Assembly (NCBI GenBank): GCA_016715115.1
Contig: JADKBM010000004.1
Location: 744,001 to 808,000 of the forward strand
DNA length: 64,000 nt
Reading direction: 5' to 3'
Source of the DNA: Acidobacteriota bacterium
Lineage (GTDB): Bacteria > Acidobacteriota > Blastocatellia > Pyrinomonadales > Pyrinomonadaceae
Shown: in pieces, positions 16,726 through 26,840 of the stretch
How the letters are laid out: each line of letters begins with the position of its first letter
Position numbering within the stretch: the first letter of the stretch is position 1
Position numbers and translations under genes: made by a program
Notes under the pieces: generated by a model
What the model saw: the letters and a program-made list of their open reading frames with translations, nothing else
The model's database searches: none
What the model was told of the DNA's origin: nothing

Positions 16726-17928
16726 ATGAAAAGCAGACTTTCAACCAAATCTCTTAGTTTGTCCGAATCCGTGATCCGCGAAATGTCGCGTGAGGCAGTC
16801 AAGTATGGCGCCGTCAATCTTGGTCAGGGTTTTCCCGATTTCGCCGCTCCGGACGAAATCAAGCGCCGGGCGATCGAGGCCATCGAGGCCGATCACAATC
16901 AGTACGCGGTAACCTGGGGCGTGAAGGAATTCCGCGACGCGATCGCCGCCAAAACGAAGCGTTTTCTCGGTCTCGAAGTCGATCCCGAAAGCGAGATCAC
17001 GGTCACGTGCGGTTCGACCGAAGGAATGATCGCGGCGATGCTGGCGTCCGTCGATTTGGGCGACGAAGTCATCCTGTTCGAACCGTTCTACGAAAACTAC
17101 GCGCCGGACGCGATTCTTTCGGATGCGACACCGGTTCACGTTCCGCTATACGAAACGGCGAATGGCGACTGGTATTTCGAGCAGGACGAACTGCGCGCGG
17201 CGTTCAGCGAACGCACGAAGGCGATCATCATCTGCAATCCGAACAACCCGACCGGAAAGGTTTTCACACGTGAAGAACTCGAGTTCATCGGTGGGCTCTG
17301 CCAGGAATTCGACGCGCTCTGCTTCACCGACGAGATCTACGAACACATCATTTACGATTCGGGATCAGGAATTCCAGATTTCGGATTTACGAACAGCCGA
17401 CATATTTCGATGGCGACGCTTGATGGAATGAAGGATCGGACCGTGGTTGTCAATTCGCTGTCGAAAACCTATTCCGTCACCGGTTGGCGCGTCGGTTATG
17501 TCATCGCGCCGGCGGACCTTACGAACGCGGTACGCAAGGTTCACGATTTTCTGACCGTCGGCGCGGCGAACTGTCTTCAGCACGCCGGCGCGTTCGCGAT
17601 GGAGTTTCCCGAACATTATTACGACGAGCTTCAGGCCGAATATCAGCGAAAGCGGGATTTTATCGTTCCGATACTTAAAAATGCCGGATTCAAATGCGGA
17701 TTTCCCGAAGGCGCGTATTACGTGATGACCGACATTTCGGATTTCGGTTTCTCAGACGATGTTGAATTCACCCGTCATCTGATCCGCGACATCGGCGTCG
17801 CCGCCGTTCCGGGATCGTCGTTCTACAACGATAAAGCAAAGGGTTCACAGCGTCTTCGATTCTGTTTCTGCAAGAAAGACTCAACTCTCGAAGCGGCGGC
17901 CGAGCGGCTCGCAAAACTCGGCGGGTGA
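16726..17928 (+). CDS. PLP-dependent class I/II aminotransferase
   Basis: A 400-residue fold-type I aminotransferase. The substrate-binding NLGQGFPDF motif is near residue 36, CNPNNPTGKVF near residue 165, the cofactor Asp in FTDEIYE near residue 203, and the Schiff-base lysine in SLSKTYSVTGWRVGY near residue 247. The C-terminal RLRFCFCK carries the carboxylate-binding Arg. The pattern is closest to the kynurenine/methionine/glutamine transaminase branch (YbdL, KAT-like) rather than AspC, but the substrate cannot be settled by eye. The ATG at 16726 was chosen because the family begins with the lead-in to the SLSLSESVIREMS helix; an upstream in-frame start lies in the heptad repeats. It is transcribed alone. 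Confidence 0.9.
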   Translation: MKSRLSTKSLSLSESVIREMSREAVKYGAVNLGQGFPDFAAPDEIKRRAIEAIEADHNQYAVTWGVKEFRDAIAAKTKRFLGLEVDPESEITVTCGSTEGMIAAMLASVDLGDEVILFEPFYENYAPDAILSDATPVHVPLYETANGDWYFEQDELRAAFSERTKAIIICNPNNPTGKVFTREELEFIGGLCQEFDALCFTDEIYEHIIYDSGSGIPDFGFTNSRHISMATLDGMKDRTVVVNSLSKTYSVTGWRVGYVIAPADLTNAVRKVHDFLTVGAANCLQHAGAFAMEFPEHYYDELQAEYQRKRDFIVPILKNAGFKCGFPEGAYYVMTDISDFGFSDDVEFTRHLIRDIGVAAVPGSSFYNDKAKGSQRLRFCFCKKDSTLEAAAERLAKLGG

Positions 17929-17934
17929 GGGGAG

Positions 17935-18027
17935 CGCGGGCATCCCTGCCCGCACGACGCGAACGCGTCGAAAGCCTCGAACGGCAAGGCGTCTTTTGAA
18001 GCGCTCAAGCGTGAAGGGATGCCCGCG
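17935..18027. repeat. Inverted-repeat element between convergent genes
   Basis: CGCGGGCATCCCT (17935-17947) and AGGGATGCCCGCG (18015-18027) are exact 13-bp inverted copies enclosing a second hairpin, CGACGCG-AA-CGCGTCG (17955-17970). The element lies 7 bases after the aminotransferase stop and 18 bases from the end of the convergent YkgJ-family gene. It may act as a bidirectional terminator-like structure or be a dispersed repeat; no T-tract follows. Confidence 0.6.
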
Positions 18028-18044
18028 TTTCATAGTCGAGCGAC

Positions 18045-18548
18045 CTAGCGCCCTTCAGCCGTTTTGAATAGATCTCGAAGCGGCACCCGATTCGTATTTC
18101 CACTCGCGATCTGGAGTCGGGCGAGTTCGTCCTCGAATGGGCCGATCGTCCAGCAATCTGCCTCATCCAATTTCTCGATCGGCTCACCGGCTTCATTGAG
18201 CGGGCAAATGTCGCGATACTCGAATGCTTCCTCCAGATCGTCCTCGATCCAGCGCAACGGCAAACCCTGCGTGCGGCAGACATATGGCCGATCCGGATAG
18301 ATCCGGCAGGCGTTTTGGTCGTCCAGGAACGCACACGCGCCACGGGTGTGCGGCATTTCCGACTCGAGCAGTTCCGGGTGTTTCGACCGAATGTTCGCGG
18401 CCTCGATCTCAAAAACCGTGATGTCGTCGACGCAACAACTCGCGCAGCCTTGCGCGCATTTCAATCGGTCGGAATGAACCTCAGCCAACCGCGATGCCGC
18501 CGCATCGACGCGTGAGTAAAGATCCTCGACCAATGATTTTGTATTCAA
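18045..18548 (-). CDS. YkgJ-family cysteine cluster protein
   Basis: A 167-residue cytoplasmic protein with the Cys-cluster signature of the YkgJ/Fe-S-zinc chelating family: CAQGCASCC near residue 31, followed by CAFLDDQNACRIYPDRPYVC around residues 72-91 and later single Cys in DICPL and DCWTI. Members bind a metal or an iron-sulphur cluster through these cysteines, but their cellular role is mostly unknown. It follows tdk by 71 bases on the same strand and could be cotranscribed. Confidence 0.8.
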   Translation of the reverse strand: MNTKSLVEDLYSRVDAAASRLAEVHSDRLKCAQGCASCCVDDITVFEIEAANIRSKHPELLESEMPHTRGACAFLDDQNACRIYPDRPYVCRTQGLPLRWIEDDLEEAFEYRDICPLNEAGEPIEKLDEADCWTIGPFEDELARLQIASGNTNRVPLRDLFKTAEGR

Positions 18549-18619
18549 CCGATCTTCCTTAGATTCTTAATTGAAACTTGAGAATTGATAATTGAAGTGC
18601 CGCGACCGCAGTTCCCGGA

Positions 18620-19237
18620 TCACAAATCCGTCGGTTTGTCCGAATGCGGCACGAAGCACTTCCGGCAGCGCGCTTCGTATTTGTCCGCCGCGCCGACCTC
18701 GACGCGCTCGGTCGATTCTGAAGTCCGTTGCGAATAGTTTGCCGTGCTCCCGCATTTGACGCAGATGGCGTGCGTTTTGGTGATGAATTCGGCGATCGAA
18801 AGCAGTTGCGGCATCGGTTCGAAAGGGCGTCCGGTGTAATCCTGGTCAAGGCCGGCGATGATCACGCGCTTTCCGGCGTTCGCAAGGTCATTGACGGCCG
18901 AGATCAGTTCCATATCGAAAAACTGCCCCTCGTCGATACCGACAACCTGCGTATCTTCCTCGATCTGAACCAATAACTCTTTCGCCGTCATCACCGGCTT
19001 TGAAATATGCGTCATTCCGGAGTGCGACGCGATCTGTTCGATCGAGTAACGATCGTCGATCTTCGGTTTGAAAACCTGAACTTTCTGCCGCGCGATCTGC
19101 GCCCGGCGCAGACGTCTGATCAGTTCTTCGCTCTTGCCCGAGAACATCGAACCGACGATGACCTCAATCCAACCGGCGCCGTTTTGACGCGTTTTTCGAC
19201 GTTCTTCGGTATTGTCGAAAACAAACTCTTCAACCAT
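18620..19237 (-). CDS. tdk: Thymidine kinase
   Basis: A 205-residue type II thymidine kinase (ATP + thymidine to dTMP, pyrimidine salvage). The P-loop GSMFSGKSEEL is near residue 29, the Walker-B-like GIDEGQFF with catalytic Glu near residue 100, and the lasso/zinc part has CVKCG and CRKC near residues 160 and 190. The C-terminal region VEVGAADKYEARC matches the substrate-binding segment. About 20 extra polar residues precede the usual start, so a later start is possible, but no nearby ATG has a better context. It lies 109 bases after gpmI on the same strand. Confidence 0.93.
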   Translation of the reverse strand: MVEEFVFDNTEERRKTRQNGAGWIEVIVGSMFSGKSEELIRRLRRAQIARQKVQVFKPKIDDRYSIEQIASHSGMTHISKPVMTAKELLVQIEEDTQVVGIDEGQFFDMELISAVNDLANAGKRVIIAGLDQDYTGRPFEPMPQLLSIAEFITKTHAICVKCGSTANYSQRTSESTERVEVGAADKYEARCRKCFVPHSDKPTDL

Positions 19238-19346
19238 AATTTTCGTCCCGCATTTTGAAATCGGAAGAGAAGATTATACGGTTTGGGGGGAGTTTTCGCG
19301 AATGAACGAAGTCGGGAAAATCGGCTTCAAGAAGAAACGGACGAGC

Positions 19347-20897
19347 TTAACCGTCCCTTAGATCACGCCCGGTCATTTCGTCCGGCTTTTCAATTCCCAA
19401 TAGCCCGAGAACGGTCGGCGCGATATCCTGCAGCGCGCCGTCATATCTGAGCTTGACTCCTTGCGTCGAATCGTCGATGAGGTGAAACGGAACCTGGTTT
19501 GACGTATGGGAATTGTTCGGCGAACCGGTGATGACGTCGGCCATTTCTTCGATATTGCCGTGGTCGGCGGTCAAGATCGCGACGCCGTTCTTTTCGCGAA
19601 TCTTTTCGACGATCCCGCCGAGGCAAGTGTCGACAAACTGCACGGACTCGACCGTCTTCTCGAGGTTTCCGCTATGTGCAACGATATCGGGCGCGGCGAT
19701 GTTGACGATGTAAACGTCGCTGGCACCTTCGTCGAGCGCGTTGAGAAAACTGTCGGTGACCTTAAAACAACTCATTTCGGGCGACGTTTCAACCGCCGAT
19801 CTTTTGAGCGACGGCACTATCAGGCGCTGTTCGCCTGTCAAGGCGTTTTCGACGCCGCCGTTAAGGAAATATGTGATGTGCGCGTATTTGTCAGTCTCGC
19901 CGATCCGCGCGTTGCTTATGCCGCGCTCGGCGAATACCTCGGCCAGCGTCCTGTCTTCGCGCTCCGGCCGGAAAGCGACCGGAACCCGAAAACTCCGGTC
20001 GTATTCGGTCAGACAAACGGCGTCGATCTGCGGTTTCACGAGCGATTGGTTCCCGGTTTCATCAGGGACCGCAAGCGCTCGGACGAGCTGTCGCATACGG
20101 TCGCCGCGATGATTGAAAAAGATCACCACATCGCCGTTCTTGATGTTGCCGACCGGTTCCCGCGACTCGTTCTCAAGGACGATCGGTTGAACGAATTCAT
20201 CGGTGATTCCGCGAAGAAAAGAGCTGCGGATCGCCGACACGGCGTCGGTTGCGCGTTCGCCCTCGCCGTGGACGAGCATCGTGTACACGCGAACGGTCCG
20301 GTCCCAATTGGAGTCTCGGTCCATCGCATAGTAGCGGCCGCAGAGCGTCGCAAACCGGCCGACACCGATGTCGGCCATTTTGATCTCAACCGCTTCCGCA
20401 TAGATGTCGGCCGTGCGCTGCATTACGTCGCGTCCGTCGAGGATCGCGTGAACGAAAACGTTCGTCAGTCCTTCCTTTTTCGCCATTCGAAGCAGCGCGA
20501 AAAGCGTTTCCGGCGACGAATGAATGTCCCCGTCGCTCAAAAGACCGATCAGATGAACCGATGAGTTGCGGATTTTTGCCGCCTCGAACGATTTCTTAAG
20601 AACTTGATTATTGAGAAAAGCGCCCGATCTGATTGCCTCAGAAATGCGCGAAGTGTCGGTTTTGACGATCCGGCCGGCTCCGATGCTGAGATGCCCGACC
20701 TCGGAGCTTCCCGGCGCGTCAGGCGCGAGTCCGACGCGCTTCCCCGAGGCCGCGAGCAGCGTCATCGGATATTTTTCGCAGATCTCGTCGTAGTTCGGGG
20801 TATGCGCCAACGCGATCGCGTTGCCGTCCTTGCGCGGCGAATAACCCCAGCCGTCAAGTATCACCAGTGCAAGCGGTCGTTTCGGGTGGTTCGTCAT
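19347..20897 (-). CDS. gpmI: 2,3-bisphosphoglycerate-independent phosphoglycerate mutase
   Basis: A 516-residue two-manganese enzyme interconverting 3- and 2-phosphoglycerate in glycolysis. Family motifs run through the sequence: LVILDGWGYS at the start with the first metal Asp, GSSEVGHLSIGAGR with the phosphorylated Ser near residue 64, HAILDGRDV near residue 130, NHRGDRMRQL near residue 265, PDIVAHSGN near residue 412 and TADHGNIEEM near residue 450. Length is typical. The ATG at 20897 was chosen because the family starts just before the LVILDGWG motif; the frame is open upstream into the neighbouring acetyltransferase. It lies in the same minus-strand cluster as enolase, the next glycolytic enzyme. 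Confidence 0.95.
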   Translation of the reverse strand: MTNHPKRPLALVILDGWGYSPRKDGNAIALAHTPNYDEICEKYPMTLLAASGKRVGLAPDAPGSSEVGHLSIGAGRIVKTDTSRISEAIRSGAFLNNQVLKKSFEAAKIRNSSVHLIGLLSDGDIHSSPETLFALLRMAKKEGLTNVFVHAILDGRDVMQRTADIYAEAVEIKMADIGVGRFATLCGRYYAMDRDSNWDRTVRVYTMLVHGEGERATDAVSAIRSSFLRGITDEFVQPIVLENESREPVGNIKNGDVVIFFNHRGDRMRQLVRALAVPDETGNQSLVKPQIDAVCLTEYDRSFRVPVAFRPEREDRTLAEVFAERGISNARIGETDKYAHITYFLNGGVENALTGEQRLIVPSLKRSAVETSPEMSCFKVTDSFLNALDEGASDVYIVNIAAPDIVAHSGNLEKTVESVQFVDTCLGGIVEKIREKNGVAILTADHGNIEEMADVITGSPNNSHTSNQVPFHLIDDSTQGVKLRYDGALQDIAPTVLGLLGIEKPDEMTGRDLRDG

Positions 20898-20934
20898 CGT
20901 TGAATCCGATCTCAGGTTTGGAAGTCGAAAGTCC

Positions 20935-21381
20935 TCAATACGCATTCGGTGCGGGTTTTTCCATCCAACGTTCGGGATGGACAAGTTCTTGGAAGCCAAA
21001 TTTCTCGTAAAGCGTGTGCGCGTCCCGCGTCGCGAGTACCCATCGGCGAAAGCCCTGCAGTTCGGGATGGCCGACGATCGAGTCCATCAGCCATTTGCTC
21101 AAACCGCGTCCCCGGAACTCCTCGACAATGAACACGTCGCCGAGATATGCGAAAGTCGCAAAATCCGTTACCACACGCGCAAATCCAATTAGATTCTCGC
21201 CTTTGTAGAGTCCAAAAGGCAAGGAATTTTTTATTGCCGTTTCGGTCTCTTGACGCGAGCGATTCTGAGCCCAATACGATTCTTCGGACAAAAAACGGTG
21301 AATCTCGTCCAGATCCAACCGCACCGGGTCGGTACTGATCGTGAATTCACCGTTTTGCCACTCGCGAAAGTTATCGTTCAT
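20935..21381 (-). CDS. GNAT-family N-acetyltransferase
   Basis: A 148-residue single-domain acetyltransferase. The acetyl-CoA binding motif A is clear: GDVFIVEEFRGRGLSKWLM around residues 80-98, followed by the motif-B-like LYEKFGFQEL near residue 130. The N-terminal half (ISTDPVRLDLDEIHRFL) matches a subgroup of small cytoplasmic GNAT proteins whose substrates are generally unknown. It lies 20 bases after eno and 37 bases before gpmI on the same strand, so it is probably transcribed with the glycolytic genes, without evidence for a metabolic link. Confidence 0.88.
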   Translation of the reverse strand: MNDNFREWQNGEFTISTDPVRLDLDEIHRFLSEESYWAQNRSRQETETAIKNSLPFGLYKGENLIGFARVVTDFATFAYLGDVFIVEEFRGRGLSKWLMDSIVGHPELQGFRRWVLATRDAHTLYEKFGFQELVHPERWMEKPAPNAY

Positions 21382-21401
21382 AAGAAACGAACGCCTTCAA
21401 A

Positions 21402-22688
<1,287 letters not shown>

Positions 22689-22847
22689 TGTGTTAAATAA
22701 CTCCTGAAAAATTGTTTAAGATTACTTAATCAGTTTAAGGGCAAAAGTGAAAAGTAAAAAGGCGAAACGCAAAAGAATGTCTTTACCGCTCGCGGCAGCA
22801 AGCAGCTGGTTTTCTCGAAAGCAGACAACGTTCCTGACCGGCGGCCG

Positions 22848-23390
22848 TCATTTCGATTGGCGCCGTACGATCTGGAATTCGACCTCATTCGATACTATTG
22901 TGCGTGATTGGGGAATCTCCTCGATTCGACCGCCGACACTAACCTTCTTACTTGGCAATGGAATGTATGTTTTTGCATGCAGATATCTCATGTATTCCGG
23001 AATCTCTCGAAAGTTCGGACCGGCATCGATAGGGTAAATGCTTGACATATAGGGCCACCAGAACATCTTCACGAGATTCAACGTGAAGCTGAGACTCTTA
23101 CCCGCAGCTAGACCTTTCTTCTTGAAACTCCCGGTTGCGTGATACCGATCTGTATTCGTATTGTATTGCCCGCCTATCGGATACCGCGAGATGTTGAATG
23201 TAAGGTAATTGAGCAGATCAAGTCGTATATCAGCGCCGGACTTGTTGGTGATCGTGACGATCACCGGAACTTTGTTGGCGGTTCGGACGATCCTGTCCGA
23301 ACCAAGCTTGATGCTGAGTTCAATTTCTTGCGCAAAGCCCGAAGATGAGAGAAAAACCGTGGAAAGAAGTAACCCGATTACAAACCGCAT
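22848..23390 (-). CDS. Secreted beta-rich protein of unknown function
   Basis: A 180-residue protein with a signal peptide (about residues 1-20, ending SSGFA-QE). The mature part has alternating hydrophobic residues and the pattern VIVTITNKSGADIRLDLLNYLTF, typical of an Ig-like or DUF-type beta-sandwich dealing with additive corrections, followed by Tyr/Trp-rich segments (FWWPYMSS, YPIGGQY). No catalytic motif or cysteine pair is visible. The codon use has more A and T at third positions than the enolase next to it. It is separated from both neighbours by enough space to be its own unit. Confidence 0.65.
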   Translation of the reverse strand: MRFVIGLLLSTVFLSSSGFAQEIELSIKLGSDRIVRTANKVPVIVTITNKSGADIRLDLLNYLTFNISRYPIGGQYNTNTDRYHATGSFKKKGLAAGKSLSFTLNLVKMFWWPYMSSIYPIDAGPNFREIPEYMRYLHAKTYIPLPSKKVSVGGRIEEIPQSRTIVSNEVEFQIVRRQSK

Positions 23391-23424
23391 ATTTTAGTCT
23401 CCGATCAATCGCTTCACTGCTTCG

Positions 23425-24828
23425 TTATCGCTCCCCCTTCCGGCTCTTCTCCATACGCACTTTCAAGATTCGCCGCTTCTCGACTTTCTCAATCTTGAAG
23501 ACGTGACCGTTGAACGGAACGATATCGCCTTCCGACAAGATCTCGCCGGATTCGCTCATCAGGAATCCGGCGATCGTCGTATAGCCGTCGGAAACCGGAA
23601 GGTTCATTGCGAGTCTCTTGTTGAGATCGCGTACCGCGAGCCCGCCGTCGAGGACGTAAGCGTCGTCGCCGACAGGTTGGATCTGTTCGTTGACCTCCTC
23701 GTCGTGCTCGTCAGAGATGTCGCCGACGATCTCTTCAAGCAGGTCTTCCAGGGTGATGATGCCTTCGACGCCACCGTGCTCATCAACGACGAACCCAAAA
23801 TGGAATTTCTCGCGCTGCATCTGCCGCAGAACGTCTTCGAGGCGCGCGGTATCGACAACATATACCGGCTTTTGCAGCACTTTTTCGAGCTTGAACAACT
23901 TCGGACGGAGCAAGAACGGCATTAGATCTTTGCTGTGAATGAAGCCCGCGATGTCGTCGAGCGAGTCGCGAAAAACGGGAAGTCGGGAGTATCCGTGTTG
24001 CCGGAACAATCTTGCGATCTGTTCCAACGACGAAGTAAACGGAATCGCGACGATCGCCGTGCGCGGCACCATCGCTTCGCGAACCGTGGTCTCGGAAAAC
24101 TCGAAAACCTTGTCGATAAGCCGTCGCTCCTCGGCGTTCAGGTGTCCGCTCTCGTGAGAGACGCGCACCAGTTGCCGGATCTCGTCTTCCGTGTAACTTG
24201 AACCGTGTTCGTCGGAAACACGAAGTCCGAATAACCTGACCGTCTTGGTGCCGGTCCAGTCGAGCAGCCGAATGAACGGAAAGAAGACCTTATAAAAGAT
24301 CTGCATCGGAATCGCGATGATTAGCGCGACGCGCTCCGAAAGTTCGAGCGCCATCGTTTTCGGTGCGAGTTCGCCGAAAACGATATGAAGGAACGTGATC
24401 AAAGAGAATGCGATCGTGAACGAGATCGTATGCAAGACGGCTCCCGAAGCGAGAAACGTCATACCGGTCGCTTCGCCGGTCCGGATCAGCAGCGGATCGA
24501 GCAATGCCGCAATCGCCGGTTCACCGACCCATCCGAGCCCGAGCGAAAACAATGTAATTCCGAGCTGCGTCGCCGAAATGTAGGCGTTCAGGTTGTTTAG
24601 CAAACTCAGAAGGCGCTCGGCGGACTTATCTCCTTCGGCGACCAACGCTTCAATGCGTGATTTGCGAACCGCCACGAGCGCGAACTCGCTGGCGACAAAG
24701 AACCCATTGCCCAGAACCAAAAGAACCACGGCCAACAGTTTGAGTGCGCTGGACGTAAGCGACGGCATTTCAGCCAAACCCGGTTCGGCGAAGAGAAAGA
24801 ACGATGACAAACTACTGGCAGGATCCAT
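23425..24828 (-). CDS. CNNM/CorC-type hemolysin-family membrane protein with CBS pair
   Basis: A 467-residue member of the HlyC/CorC (UPF0053) family: a CNNM transmembrane domain (residues about 25-215, with GNGFFVASEFALVAVRKSR), a tandem CBS regulatory pair (residues about 235-350, with AMVPRTAIVAIP and FGFVVDEHGGVEGIITLEDLLEEIVGD in part) and the C-terminal CorC/HlyC domain. Family members affect magnesium or cobalt export; the hemolysin label is historical. A second paralogue lies at 35563-36873. Heptad repeats begin 2 bases before the start codon, so the ribosome site is not recognisable; a later ATG (residue 21) is a possible alternative start. Confidence 0.9.
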   Translation of the reverse strand: MDPASSLSSFFLFAEPGLAEMPSLTSSALKLLAVVLLVLGNGFFVASEFALVAVRKSRIEALVAEGDKSAERLLSLLNNLNAYISATQLGITLFSLGLGWVGEPAIAALLDPLLIRTGEATGMTFLASGAVLHTISFTIAFSLITFLHIVFGELAPKTMALELSERVALIIAIPMQIFYKVFFPFIRLLDWTGTKTVRLFGLRVSDEHGSSYTEDEIRQLVRVSHESGHLNAEERRLIDKVFEFSETTVREAMVPRTAIVAIPFTSSLEQIARLFRQHGYSRLPVFRDSLDDIAGFIHSKDLMPFLLRPKLFKLEKVLQKPVYVVDTARLEDVLRQMQREKFHFGFVVDEHGGVEGIITLEDLLEEIVGDISDEHDEEVNEQIQPVGDDAYVLDGGLAVRDLNKRLAMNLPVSDGYTTIAGFLMSESGEILSEGDIVPFNGHVFKIEKVEKRRILKVRMEKSRKGER

Positions 24829-24830
24829 CT

Positions 24831-24870
24831 ATTTTGGATGTTGGATTTGGGATTTGGATTCAGATTCCCG
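24831..24870. repeat. Degenerate heptad repeat at the 5' edge of the CNNM gene
   Basis: Units of the type ATTTTGG/ATTTGGG run without gaps through 24831-24870, with some six-base variants. They touch the start of the CNNM gene and so form most of its leader. Confidence 0.55.
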
Positions 24871-24951
24871 ACTGATAGCAACTCCTCGAATAATTTTCCG
24901 CGTCTGGCGCGCGAACGGTTTCAGATTATAGCACAACAACAAGTGCCGTGT

Positions 24952-25515
24952 TCATAAGTCAGAACCCGCCGATGCGATGATCTCTTCGATCAGCATCCGG
25001 CACGAGCCGCAGCCGGTTCCGGCGTTCGTGATTTCACCGGCCTCTTCGACCGAGGTTGCGCCGCAGCTCTCCACGGTTTCTTCAGTGACGCCGAAGCAGG
25101 TGCAGACCAGCGCCTTTTCGCCGACGAATCCCTCGAGCTGCCGACGACGAAAGTCTGCAAGCGCATTGCGCAACGAGTTGAGAACCGTGTTGAGGCAATG
25201 AACGCGGGTTTCGGGAAATTCCCCGATTGCCGATTCAACCATTTCGCGGGTCGTTTCAGTTCCGTGGAGAGCAAGCAGCGAAGTCCCGCGGATCGTCTCG
25301 GCGAGAACGTCAGCGGCTGCGATCATAAATCCACAGCCGTTGGACTGAAACCGAATATCACCGATCTCCTTTGACTCAACGTCGATCTCAAGCGCAAAAC
25401 GCACGAACGCGCCGCAGACGAAACTCGCATCAGCGCCGTTCGAGTTTGCTGCGTCAAGGCGTCGGGCGTTCCTCGGCGCGAACGCAAGACGTGAGATCTC
25501 TTCGGGATAAAGCAT
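24952..25515 (-). CDS. Iron-sulphur scaffold: IscU-like domain fused to BFD-type 2Fe-2S domain
   Basis: A 187-residue protein with two parts. Residues about 1-120 resemble the IscU/NifU-N scaffold with its three cysteines in order: FVCGAF near residue 34, SNGCGFMIAAADVLAE near residue 61 and VHCLNT near residue 107. Residues about 135-185 form a bacterioferritin-associated-ferredoxin-like domain with VCTCFGV and GTGCGSC, which holds a 2Fe-2S cluster. This is the first two-thirds of the NifU plan without the C-terminal Nfu domain. The Asp usually next to the first scaffold Cys is not obvious. The start abuts a heptad repeat, so no ribosome site is seen. No iscS or nif gene is nearby. Confidence 0.8.
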   Translation of the reverse strand: MLYPEEISRLAFAPRNARRLDAANSNGADASFVCGAFVRFALEIDVESKEIGDIRFQSNGCGFMIAAADVLAETIRGTSLLALHGTETTREMVESAIGEFPETRVHCLNTVLNSLRNALADFRRRQLEGFVGEKALVCTCFGVTEETVESCGATSVEEAGEITNAGTGCGSCRMLIEEIIASAGSDL

Positions 25516-25517
25516 TC

Positions 25518-25552
25518 GATTTTAGATTTTGGATTTTAGATTTTGGATTCGG
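25518..25552. repeat. Five-unit heptad repeat GATTTTA/GATTTTG
   Basis: Five consecutive 7-base units (GATTTTA, GATTTTG, GATTTTA, GATTTTG, GATTCGG) end 2 bases before the start codon of the IscU-BFD gene, occupying its leader between it and the glucose dehydrogenase gene. Confidence 0.8.
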
Positions 25553-25585
25553 GCTTGCTTCGATCCGGATCCGCGAAACCAAATG

Positions 25586-26701
25586 CTAAAAGCTCTTCAC
25601 TTCGAAAAAAGTCTTGATCGCCTTGTGTTTGGCGCCGTTTTCGAGGATGTCGAAGGCTTCGGCGAAGTTCTCAAGTCCTTCGACCTTGTGCGTCAGCATA
25701 CGCGCCAGCCAACCGGGATACATTGCTTCGCAAAGCGCGAAGTCTTTGACGCCCATCTCGAAATGCTCGCGGTTCGCATTGACGGTCCCGACCATTGCGC
25801 GGTTGCCGAGGACGAATTGTTGATTGATCTTGTCCGACGGTACGCCGTCAGTCTTGCGTCCGCCGCCGGTCACCGACGACAGGATCAGGATCCCGTTTTC
25901 ATTGAGCGCCTGCATCGCGTCGAAAATGATCGGCGAATAGCCGGTGCATTCGAAAACGAGATCGTACTGCCCGTATTTCGCAATCGAATCGACCACGTTC
26001 AACTTCTGCGTCGAATCGTAGGTCGCGCCGATCGCCTCGCACAGTTCGCCGTTGAAATAGCCCTCCGGCAATTCCCAGCCAAAGCCGTGGACTTCGTAAC
26101 CGCGCATTCGGAGGGCCATCACGGTCAGCAATCCGACGTTGCCGGTGCCGAGGACGGCCGCCGTCTTCGGCTTCCAGATTTTCAGCCGTTCCTGTATGTC
26201 GGACGCCTGTTTCAATCCTTTTTCAATGATCGAAACCGGCTCAAGCAAAACCGCGACTTCCGCAAGGCTGGCCGGGATCTTGATCAGATAGTCGGCGCTT
26301 TCGGCGTAAAACTCGGCCATAAAGCCGTGAAGACGCGAAATTCCCCGTTCGAAATAACGGTCGTCGGTGGTGAAATCCTGCGTTCCGATCTGGTCGTAGA
26401 TGCTCTTTCCGGGACGCCGCACGGTCGCGACCACAAAATCGCCGGGCTTGAGTTCCCCGACCTTTTCGCCAACCTCCACGACACGCCCGAAATTCTCGTG
26501 ACCGAGGACGAGGAAGTCGCTGCCGGGAGGCGCCACGCCGTATTCGGCGTTGTTTATTTCGCGGTCGGTCCCGCACGCGCCGACGCGCAGAACCTCGACG
26601 AGGACGCCGCGTCCGCCCTTGACATCCTTGACCGAGGGTTTCTCCATCTCGACGAGATGAACGCTTTTTTCTTTCTTCGGAATGACTGCGACTGCTTTCA
26701 T
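25586..26701 (-). CDS. Zinc-dependent glucose 1-dehydrogenase, archaeal-type MDR family
   Basis: A 371-residue medium-chain dehydrogenase. The N-terminal domain has the catalytic zinc Cys in GACGTDREI near residue 42 and LGHENFGRVVEVGE near residue 67; the cofactor domain has the Rossmann motif VLGTGNVGLLTVMAL near residue 188; the end (NREHFEMGVKD, LENFAEAFDI) matches the glucose-dehydrogenase C-terminal domain of the Sulfolobus/Thermoplasma enzymes, which oxidise glucose to gluconolactone with NAD(P). The structural-zinc Cys cluster of alcohol dehydrogenases is absent, as in this branch. It follows the GH63-type glucosidase gene on the same strand after 139 bases, which supports glucose as substrate. 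Confidence 0.85.
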   Translation of the reverse strand: MKAVAVIPKKEKSVHLVEMEKPSVKDVKGGRGVLVEVLRVGACGTDREINNAEYGVAPPGSDFLVLGHENFGRVVEVGEKVGELKPGDFVVATVRRPGKSIYDQIGTQDFTTDDRYFERGISRLHGFMAEFYAESADYLIKIPASLAEVAVLLEPVSIIEKGLKQASDIQERLKIWKPKTAAVLGTGNVGLLTVMALRMRGYEVHGFGWELPEGYFNGELCEAIGATYDSTQKLNVVDSIAKYGQYDLVFECTGYSPIIFDAMQALNENGILILSSVTGGGRKTDGVPSDKINQQFVLGNRAMVGTVNANREHFEMGVKDFALCEAMYPGWLARMLTHKVEGLENFAEAFDILENGAKHKAIKTFFEVKSF

Positions 26702-26789
26702 AGTTTTTTAGCTGGATCGGAACGCGCCGTCGCGGGCTTCTCAGCTTTGAAATCCTAATGGCTTTTTTCGCGCGGTGCGCTCACTGCAA

Positions 26790-26834
26790 GCGGGGACGCT
26801 TGCGCTCCAGTCCGGGACGCTTGCGCTCCAGTCC
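26790..26834. repeat. Two direct copies of a GGGACGCTTGCGCTCC repeat
   Basis: GGGACGCTTGCGCTCCAGTCCG occurs at about 26793-26814 and again at 26814-26834 (sharing the joining bases). The first copy with its flank (26790-26808) is found inverted at 32834-32852. The repeat lies between the glucosidase and glucose dehydrogenase genes and has no coding potential. Confidence 0.7.
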
Positions 26835-26840
26835 GCGCGC

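Noticed and set aside
19506..20564. Plus-strand open frame (352 codons) across gpmI
   Set aside because: Antisense shadow of the mutase gene; composition is atypical for a protein.
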